This document shows, piece by piece, positions 57,007 through 64,000 of a stretch of 64,000 bases of DNA. Below the pieces are notes generated by a model. The model did not search any database, was not told the DNA's origin, and saw only the letters and a list, made by a program, of their open reading frames with translations. This stretch comes from Linnemannia schmuckeri (taxonomy: Eukaryota > Mortierellomycota > Mortierellomycetes > Mortierellales > Mortierellaceae). Where the stretch lies: NCBI GenBank assembly GCA_029449235.1, contig JANATG010000006.1:2046001-2110000 (forward strand), in the 5' to 3' direction. Position 1 is the first letter of the stretch; each line of letters opens with the position of its first letter. A program made the translations under genes and the position numbers.

Positions 57007-60000
57007 AGTGTGTTGTGTGTGACGACGGTGCGAGTGTTGACGACGGAGGAGGAGCTTCAACCTTGGGGCGTAACAAGAGCAAAAAAAAAAAAAAAAAAAA
57101 AAAAATACGAAACCCCAGGGTCGGTCAAGGAACAGGGGACAGAGCAAGAGCAAAGAGTGAGCGAGGTATTGTTATGAAGAAGAAAAAAGGTCTATTGCTA
57201 TCTTTAAAGAATGAGGGCAAAGGAAGAGGAGGAGGAGAAGGAGGAGGAGGAAAGAATAAAAGGGAATGAGAAAAGGAAAGAAGGCTGGAGGGTTGAGTTC
57301 AGGAAGGAAGGAGAAGTAAGGGAAAGGAGAGAAAGAGAGGATAAGGAAATGAATGTAGGAATGGGAAGAAGTTAAAAACGAAAGAAGCAGAAAAAGGTGT
57401 TAGTTGTGTCTTTTGACCTTTTTTTTTTCTCCAACCAATGAATGAATGAATGGACGTTTATTTTTTGATAGTCGGACCAGGTTAGGTGTGAAGTGAGAAG
57501 TGTGACAAGGGATAAAAAAAAAAGGCAGGTGAAAGAAGTGGGAAGATGAGTCTCTTGGTTTCTGTTCTCTTTGTCGCTTTGTGGGTGGTCTGTAAACGGA
57601 CACATACATCAACAGCGACAATCATCGGCATTACTATTAGCATTAGCAAATGACCACCATTGCTTCATATTTCATTCCATATCTTTACACACCTCCTTCA
57701 TATCCACATCCACCATTCATGCTATGTTGTATTACCAACGCTCCCTTCCTGCCCATCTTACACCCCCTTCCCTCTCCCTCTGTACCTCTCCACTCCCTTT
57801 CAACCCCTTTCCTTATTCGATTTTCTTTTTCCCCCTCCCCCCACACCGATTGTTCATACAAGCGAGAAAAGTAAAAATATGAAAGCCTTTTAGCCCAAAA
57901 AAATTGACTGTTTCCCCATTGCTTCATGGTGATGGCTATCCTAAGTGATCGAGATACCCTCGATCGTGTGTTAAAAAAACTGGACAGAGCCAGGCCGTTT
58001 TGTCTTTTGTCGTTTCGTTGTGCCTCCCCCTCTTTCTTTGTCTCTGTTTGTAGTCGCTATCGAAATCCCATGTGTGTATTGTTGGTTGTTGTTGTTGTTG
58101 CTGTTGTTGTTGCTGTTGATGCAGAAGAATGAACAAGTGACAAACTGAAAATAACAAGAAGAGACCCGTCCGGTCCCTCCGTGTTTGCTCACGTAAGAGT
58201 TAAGACAAAAAAGAAAAACAACAGCAATACCGAACCGCAAGTACCAACCCAACACACATGCATACATCCTCTCTGCACCACTAGGATCTCTCCACACACA
58301 TAACAAAAGAGTACAACGCAACGGGATACAAAAGTTGGAAGGGAATGCGCATGAGAGCGATGCGCTCGGGTTTTTTGTTGATTGTGCACACGGTACGAGC
58401 GGAAAAGATGCAATTGAGAGGAGAGAGCGATGTGAACAAAAGAGAGAAAAATCAAGGGTGCTCAAAACACACACCTACAGATGATATGAGATAAAGATAG
58501 GGTTGATTTTGGGCTGAAGGTGAGGAAGATGAGCGTGAGAGTTGACGATGAGATATGAAAGTATAAGTGAGTGTAGAGGTGTGTCTGTCGTGTATGTGTA
58601 AAATGGCGGCGAAGGAGGAAGGGTATAAAAGCGGTTGTGAGGAACTAAGGAAGAGAAAGAAGGAAAGAAGCAACAAAAGTGGCCGAGAAAAAGAAAAAAA
58701 AAAAATGTTTCGGTTCGCTGTATTCCCAAAGACAGCGCCTCTCTTTATCTCTCTCTCTTTCTGATGTTGTGCTGTGGCTGCCATTGTTGCTATCGCTTTC
58801 GCGTTGCTGCTGTTGCCGTTGCCTTTCGTCTTCTACTCTTTCGCCCGTCCAAAATACCACCATTCATCAAAACGCCTTTTGCCTGCATCGGATCGTGTCC
58901 TCGGCCTCGTATGTTGTCTGTCACCCATGCACCTATACTCATCCTGCTTCTCTTTTTTTATCATTTCACATCACACCAATGCATTCCATGTGGACATGAC
59001 AGCAACCCCAACCAACCAACTAACTAACTAACCAACAAAAAAATAGACACCTTTCATCACCAATCACTTCAAACACGAAAAATAGCACGTCAGTGTGGTT
59101 TCCTTTTTTTCGCGTGCTCTCTTGTTTCCCATGCCTAGTCGTCTTTTTTCTTTTTCATCTTCCAACCACTGAAAGCCTGTTGATATGCCCGAGAACCCTT
59201 TTCCCCGTCCGCACTTGCTCACAAACGCATACACACACATACACTCACCTGCAGAGACACAGACAAGTTTGCTCTATATATGCACTGTCACCATCCATTC
59301 GTACATCCTCTCATATCGTCCCCTATCTATCCCACTCAACTCCGTTTTTTTTTTCTTCTGTTTAAAAACATCGAGACAACCCCCCTGATCGATTGTTCCT
59401 TTTCCCTTCCCTTCTATCGTTTCCATTTTTACTTTGACTAGGATATGATCTAAACCTACTGCCTTGGTCACCCCTTCGTTACTTTACCTTGTGATGGCTT
59501 GCTTGAGCTACTTTTTGCTGTGCTGACCTGTGAAAGAAGTTTTTATAAGTGAAAATTGGGTGGTTTAGTTGAAGGTCACGTTTTTTATAATCAATCGAGT
59601 CAATTCGCGTGGTTGGATCAGTTGGTAGAGTGTTCAAAAGAAATGAAAAGTGAGGATAGATATGCTGAAAGGGGTATGAATAGACTCGATAACACTCATC
59701 ACATGGACATGTCAGCTTGTCCAGGAACATAAGAATGAACACAGAAAAACGACGATAAAATAATAAAATAATAAAATAATAAAATAATAAAACAACAAAT
59801 AATAAACAAACACCTTTGAAGCAGCAGTGATGAAAAGGGAAAAAAAAGGGGTCAACTAAAGCGCAAATCAAGAGCTGGCTGGCTGACTGAATACCTTCTT
59901 AGTCAAGTGAGGCACTGTGGGCTTTCGTTGAGAAATGGAAGAAGAAAGGTTGATGTTGTTGCTGTTGTTTGTTTGTTTTTTTTGTTTGTGTTTGTGTTTT

Positions 60001-62024
60001 GGAAATGTGGAAAGAAAGAAAAGAGGCGAGTTGAAGTAGGAAAAAATAAGGCAGTTGAAATAGGAAGAAAAAAGAAAGAAGAAAGAAGAAAGAAGAAAGA
60101 AGAAGAAAAAAGAAAGAAGAAAAAAGAAAAAAGAAAAAAGAAAAAGAAAAAAGAAAGAAAAAACGTGGCGGGAGAATGAAGAGAAGTTAAATCTTTTAAG
60201 GAGTCAACTGAGTAGGGGCAAAGAAGGGAAAGGAAGGAGTCAGGGACCAAGTTTTGCTGAGTTTTTATAAGTTGAGGATGACGAAGTTGCGTAAAAGAAA
60301 AAGAATAAACAGGGGGGCGAATCAAAGACCCTTTATATCCCTTGCGGCGACTTTTCTTTTCGAACCAGCCAAGACAAAGAGAAGAAAGAAAAAAAGTCCG
60401 CTTGCCACGAGGTTGCCACAGGGTCAGGGACAGAGACTAGGGAGCGAGAGTAAAAAAGAAAAAAGGTGTGTTTACCGATGAAAAAGTACTTTTTGAGGAG
60501 GCAAGCGGCACGATGTGCAGGAGACTGAGTAATTGGAGAGAGAACAAAGGGAGAGGGAGGGGAGGTGAAAACGAGAGGAAGAATATATGACGACGGGGAA
60601 GAAACTGGAGGCGGTGCAAGGACAAAGAGCGATTACATAACGAGTTGACGAGAAATGAATTGAAAGAAGGAAAAAAAAAACGGTGAGCCAAAAACAACAA
60701 CAAAGAAAACTAAAACTAAGTAAACAACAAAAAAAAACAACAGCAAAAAAACAGTGAGCATCGACTCATGAACCTTGACGTTGACCTCTGGGAAGGAGTT
60801 AGGGGGTGGGAATGGAAAGGATAAGAGAGAGAGAGAGAAATGAAAAGTAAGATGGGAGTTGTATGAACGGGAAGAATCTTCTTCAAAAGTAAAAGACAAG
60901 GACCAACAAAGTGGACTAATCGTTTGTTTACGCCATAGTCGCATCTCTTTCCCTTCTGTTTGGCATTGTTGTTGATGCTGCTGTTTGTTGCCTTGTATGC
61001 ATGTGTGCTTTGTCCCTGTGGGCTGGAGAACGGGAAGAACGAAAGAAATGAAGAAAAGCCAAGTGATATCATCACAACACAAGAACAAACGGGAATAGGC
61101 ACACAAAAACACCCATAGTTGTGCTTTTCAAATGGACTAATCGAGGCCAAGGAAGGTGAATAGATTCATGGTCTTTCCCTTGAGGATGGATTAAACTTGT
61201 GGAGTCGACAGGAGGTTGAGTCCAGTCAACGACAACTTGACCCTTTACCAATGTCGACATTTTTGTAACCCGCGGCTTTGTTTATTCTAGCCCTGTCGAA
61301 GGTTAGAATGGATGCCAAGGAAAAGAAGCTGAAAGAATGAAAAGAAATGAATGGCCAGAGCTGTCCGTAAAATGAAAACCACGCGAGATTTTTTTTAGAT
61401 TTTGCCACCCCCTTTTCCTTTTTCCGTCCGTTGCGTGTGCCCGTGGGCTGTGTGTCTCTCTATCTCTCTCCCGTGTATGTGTAATTGTGTCGCCCCTTCA
61501 TCCTCCTTTCGCTGCTCACCACCTAACCTTGTTTCCTTCGCCCTTGCGTTGTATGAAAAACAATACGTATCCTTCCTACACATAACTGCGGCTGCCCCTG
61601 ACCAAACAACGGTTCATCAGCCGCCCATTATGCTCTCAGTTCCCCCGTTCATTTCTCGCCTCTTTTTTTTCATCTCTCTTTCCCTTTTTTCATATCTTGG
61701 TCGATTCTCACATCCAATGCTTGGTTTTGGCAAACGGGTGGATGAATCCTTGGATAACGATTCGCTCAGCAAGCAACTAAAAAAGAGAGCTCATCCATCG
61801 TTCTCCCATTTTGGCCAGCGTTCTCCCCTCTTGGCCATCCTTCCTTTGATTTTTGCAGGGGTCATTCTCCTTTATTCGGCTCGATTACTTCGACCTTCAT
61901 ACATCCTTATTCATACTTGCTCCACACCTCTATGCTCCAACAAAGTTCTCTTTTTTAATCGCCATTCGACTGGAAACAACTTCTGTCTAGACCCATCGGC
62001 ATCATCTTCATTCTAGATCCTTAC
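57007..62024. other. Repeat-rich 5 kb stretch with possible cryptic minus-strand exons
   Basis: No conventional gene. Plus strand is GA-rich over most of 57.0-57.6 and 58.4-61.1 kb and C/T-rich at 57.6-57.9 and 61.4-62.0 kb. Contents: a 26-A run (57081-57106), TTG/CTG repeats (58081-58120), an 8-bp TAATAAAA tandem (about 59755-59792), and a nearly pure purine tract (about 60062-60165). Short open segments flanked by AG and GT on the minus strand are seen at 59488..59527, 59895..59914, 60476..60524 and 61249..61292. They could be 5' exons or 5'-UTR exons of the phosphodiesterase gene; none is confirmed. Confidence 0.45.
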
Positions 62025-62210
62025 CATTCGTCCATCCTCCCTGTACCATGTGCTCTTGTTTTGTTGCCAATCATCTGACCATTCTTCCCGTTCGACCAAG
62101 GCGGGAGATGTCCCTCGGTAGTTTACCAATTGAGTTTTCACTCTTTTGCTCTTGACCCATGGTTGATACCGAGCTTCAATTGAATCAGTAAATACAAACG
62201 TCAGATTCAT
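62025..62210 (-). CDS. Candidate isolated coding exon, unassigned
   Basis: Starts with ATG at 62210 and reads 62 codons of ordinary, non-repetitive composition (MNLTFVFTDSIEARYQPW, then KRVKTQLVNYRGTSPALVE, ending STWYREDGRM) directly into a perfect donor ATG|GTAAGG at 62024. I recognise no domain. It may be the first exon of the phosphodiesterase gene, whose catalytic exons lie 5 kb downstream on the same strand, or of an unknown gene, or chance. The clean composition contrasts with the low-complexity surroundings. Confidence 0.35.
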
Positions 62211-62554
62211 TGTAGCTTTTAGCGTTGAGAAAAAGTAAAAAAGGAGCATGCACAAGGGCCGACTCCAATGGTCAGATGGGTGCCCCAGGCCATAGTTTCT
62301 TCTGAACTAGGCGCGTCGCCTTTTTTCACCACTCCTATCGCTGTTCTAGTAACTGATCAAGGACTACGGGAGGAGCGAAAATCAACGAGGTCCGATGAAT
62401 GTTTCTCAAAGTGGCTTTGAGAAATGATCAGCTCCTTACATTTGCGATCACATTTCCTTCCCTCCTTTGCCACCCGGACATTTTCAGAAAGGTAGTCTCC
62501 GAAACTCTTTTTTGTTACCTTACTTACATCTCCAACAACCAACAACCAACAACC

Positions 62555-63091
62555 ATGGCATTCAGTCTCAGGAACGCACCTCTCAGGACAATCGTCACAG
62601 CAGGCTCCAGGATTACCCTCCGTCAGCAGATCTTCAAATCCGCCGTCCCTGTCAGCTCATGGCGCTCATTCACCTCAAAGTCTGATTCAACAACCCCTCC
62701 TGCTTCCCGCGTGTTGGACCATGACGATGCCCGCGATATGGACCCAGACGGTTTCCAAACCCCCTACACTAACTTGCCTCCCTTGCCACGCGACCCTAAC
62801 GAGTCTCTCCAGACGATTCGTGCCCGTCTGACCTACCAATCCCGCAAGCGAGGAATCCTCGAGACCGATCTGATCCTTTCGACGTTTGCCAAGGAGTTCT
62901 TGAACAAGTTGTCGTTGGATGAGTGCAGGAGACTGGACAAGTTTATGGATGAGCCTGATTGGGATATTTATTACTGGGTGACAGGCAAGAAGGAGGTTCC
63001 TGAGAAGTGGAAGGATGATCCGGTGTTTGACATGATTGTTAAGCATGCCAAGAATGAAGGGCGCGTCGTCCGATCCATGCCTGCTCTCTAA
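62555..63091 (+). CDS. SDH5: Succinate dehydrogenase assembly factor 2 (SDHAF2/Sdh5)
   Basis: Mitochondrial matrix factor required to attach FAD covalently to the flavoprotein subunit of complex II. Single exon, 178 aa. The first ~55 residues (MAFSLRNAPLRTIVTAGSR...) form a mitochondrial presequence with SWRSFTSKS near the likely cleavage site. The conserved domain is complete: ESLQTIRARLTYQSRKRGILE, TDLILSTFAKEFLNKLSLDE, CRRLDKFMDEPDWDIYYWVTG and the C-terminal DPVFDMIVKHAKNEGR. The ATG at 62555 lies in a good AACAACCATGG context; an upstream ATG at 62399 in the same frame would add a non-conserved leader. Followed by an ordinary AT-rich 3' flank. Confidence 0.94.
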   Translation: MAFSLRNAPLRTIVTAGSRITLRQQIFKSAVPVSSWRSFTSKSDSTTPPASRVLDHDDARDMDPDGFQTPYTNLPPLPRDPNESLQTIRARLTYQSRKRGILETDLILSTFAKEFLNKLSLDECRRLDKFMDEPDWDIYYWVTGKKEVPEKWKDDPVFDMIVKHAKNEGRVVRSMPAL

Positions 63092-63269
63092 CGACTGGGG
63101 CCTTCTTTGAACGGGAACCGGGAAAAGCTGTGGGTGGCGCAATTGTACATGTCATTAAATATTTGCTCATTAGATCATCACTCAATGTTACTTAACGTTA
63201 TTGCAATGGATGGTGTATTATGAATGCGACGGGCATATTGCCTTATGCTAGAATACGAACGAAACCTTT

Positions 63270-63897
63270 CTATGCTTTGGGTCCCATACCCATGGCTTCA
63301 AGTACCTGCTCCCTCCCAGTCAATCCAGGATCCCTCTCAATAATGGCCAAGATCTCTTCTGAAAACTCGACAAACAGCTGATTATCCGTCCGAGCCTTGT
63401 CCAAGAGATACTCCGGATTCTCACTGCTGTCGATCAATTTTATCAAACGCCTCAAGCCTTCGTTCTTTAACATGTCCTTGATGGCTCCTGACTGCGCAAT
63501 CCTGTCCAGTTGTTCTTGATTCAGGAGTGCGACTGATTCTTCTTTAAGGTAGTCTGGGACTGGCTCTATTGGAGGTACAGTGATCTCTGCAAGTAAATTG
63601 GGTCATATAAATATTGTAGCGCCTGTTAGCACAAGTACTATTTGCAGTGAGGAGAATGTCAAGTTTGATACCAACACAGATGGTTGTACCTGGCTCTGGA
63701 ATGGGTGCTGGCTTTTCACAAGGTGTTTCTACACATACACATTGAAGAGGATACAAATGTGGAGGCAAACAAAAATGGGTTAGGTTTGAAAAAAATTATT
63801 TTGGTTCTGTTGGGCGAAATGAAAATTTTGTTTTTCCACAGAGACATAAGAGAAAAGTATGGTACCTTTGTGCTTCTTGTAACACACGAGTGAACAG
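63270..63897 (-). CDS. HIT-type zinc-finger protein, ZNHIT3/Hit1-like (partial, 5' end beyond window)
   Basis: Box C/D snoRNP assembly factor family. Exons visible: 63897..63866, 63728..63690, 63586..63270; more exons lie beyond position 64000. The first visible exon encodes CSLVCYKKHK, the second half of a zf-HIT finger (second CxxxC with the following H). Next come ETPCEKPAPIPEP and EPVPDYLKEE, then a helical C-terminal domain (LLNQEQLDRIAQSGAIKDML, GLRRLIKLIDSSENPEYLL, LFVEFSEEILAIIE) as in ZNHIT3. The C-terminus is MGMGPKA. The N-terminal half of the finger is missing because the gene runs off the right edge. Called with moderate confidence on the finger plus the C-terminal domain. Confidence 0.72.

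Positions 63898-63899
<2 letters not shown>

Positions 63900-63935
<36 letters not shown>
63900..63935 (+). repeat. A36 homopolymer in a ZNHIT3 intron
   Basis: On the coding (minus) strand this is a 36-T tract that directly abuts the AG acceptor before the CSLVCYKKHK exon, that is an extreme polypyrimidine tract with no spacer. Confidence 0.9.
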
Positions 63936-63937
<2 letters not shown>

Positions 63938-64000
63938 AACCAGAAAGGAGATGGAATGTTTTAGTAACTAATCAATGCTTCGTTTCTATTTTCGAGAAGT

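Noticed and set aside
61402..62016. 204-codon plus-strand open frame
   Set aside because: Phe/Ser/Pro/Leu-rich translation of C/T-rich DNA with no conserved motif; better explained as skewed base composition.
1..64000. tRNA or other structured RNA genes
   Set aside because: I scanned by eye for GGTTCGA-type B boxes; the few hits fall inside coding or PARP-like sequence and lack a matching A box and stems. A tRNA or covariance-model search would be decisive.

Overview
The window reads as nuclear chromosomal DNA of a filamentous fungus. Genes are intron-rich, with short GT-AG introns (mostly 60-150 nt, some 400-650 nt), C/T-rich coding-strand leaders, long poly(dA:dT) tracts and fungal-type proteins such as Pet127, Isa2, an Ssp1-like CaMKK and Ser3-like PHGDH. 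The overall flavour fits an early-diverging lineage (Mucoromycota/Mortierellomycota), but that placement is inference. I saw no tRNA, rRNA, CRISPR array, transposase or reverse transcriptase.

Layout, left to right. 0.36-1.5 kb: a type II peroxiredoxin. 1.8-4.5 kb: three tandem minus-strand genes of a small PARP-like (ADP-ribosyltransferase fold) family, one intact and two broken. 6.5-8.6 kb: malate dehydrogenase. 9.1-10.6 kb: exosome subunit Rrp4. 11.2-19.6 kb: three minus-strand genes, Pet127, the Fe-S protein Isa2/ISCA2 and the DEAH helicase DHX35. 19.9-22.2 kb: a decayed multi-RRM gene resembling Mrn1. 22.4-24.2 kb: two more PARP-like copies, one dead and one intact. 24.6-28.1 kb: UTP23 and cytochrome c1, divergent. 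29.1-30.2 kb: an intronless catalase-like gene. 31.4-33.6 kb: mitochondrial citrate synthase. 35.7-42.8 kb: two divergent kinases, an FHA checkpoint kinase of the Chk2/Cds1 type and a CaMKK. 43.0-45.3 kb: phosphoglycerate dehydrogenase. 46.1-47.9 kb: a Tcd/TcdA-type tRNA ct6A dehydratase. 48.6-51.4 kb: amidophosphoribosyltransferase (Ade4). 52.3-53.4 kb: a short protein with only a Utp12/NUC189 domain. 53.6-57.0 kb: a cyclic-nucleotide phosphodiesterase. 57.0-62.5 kb: a repeat-rich stretch with candidate cryptic exons. 62.6-63.1 kb: SDHAF2/Sdh5. 63.3 kb to the right edge: a ZNHIT3/Hit1-like gene, partial.

Most genes are conserved housekeeping functions: mitochondrial respiration and the TCA cycle (MDH, citrate synthase, cytochrome c1, SDHAF2, Isa2, Pet127), ribosome and RNA biogenesis (Rrp4, UTP23, the Utp12 protein, DHX35, ZNHIT3), and signalling (Chk2-like, CaMKK, PDE). 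There is no operon-like logic. The unusual content is the dispersed PARP-like family with its shared intergenic blocks, the decayed RRM gene beside it, and several odd gene structures: a start codon isolated in a three-base coding exon, an 11-base exon carrying a catalytic Cys, two GC-AG introns, and a kinase intron with no good 3' site. Exon coordinates were worked out by hand from splice signals and reading-frame continuity. For all spliced genes except the Chk2-like kinase, the phosphodiesterase 5' end and the edge gene, the joined exons sum to an intact frame.
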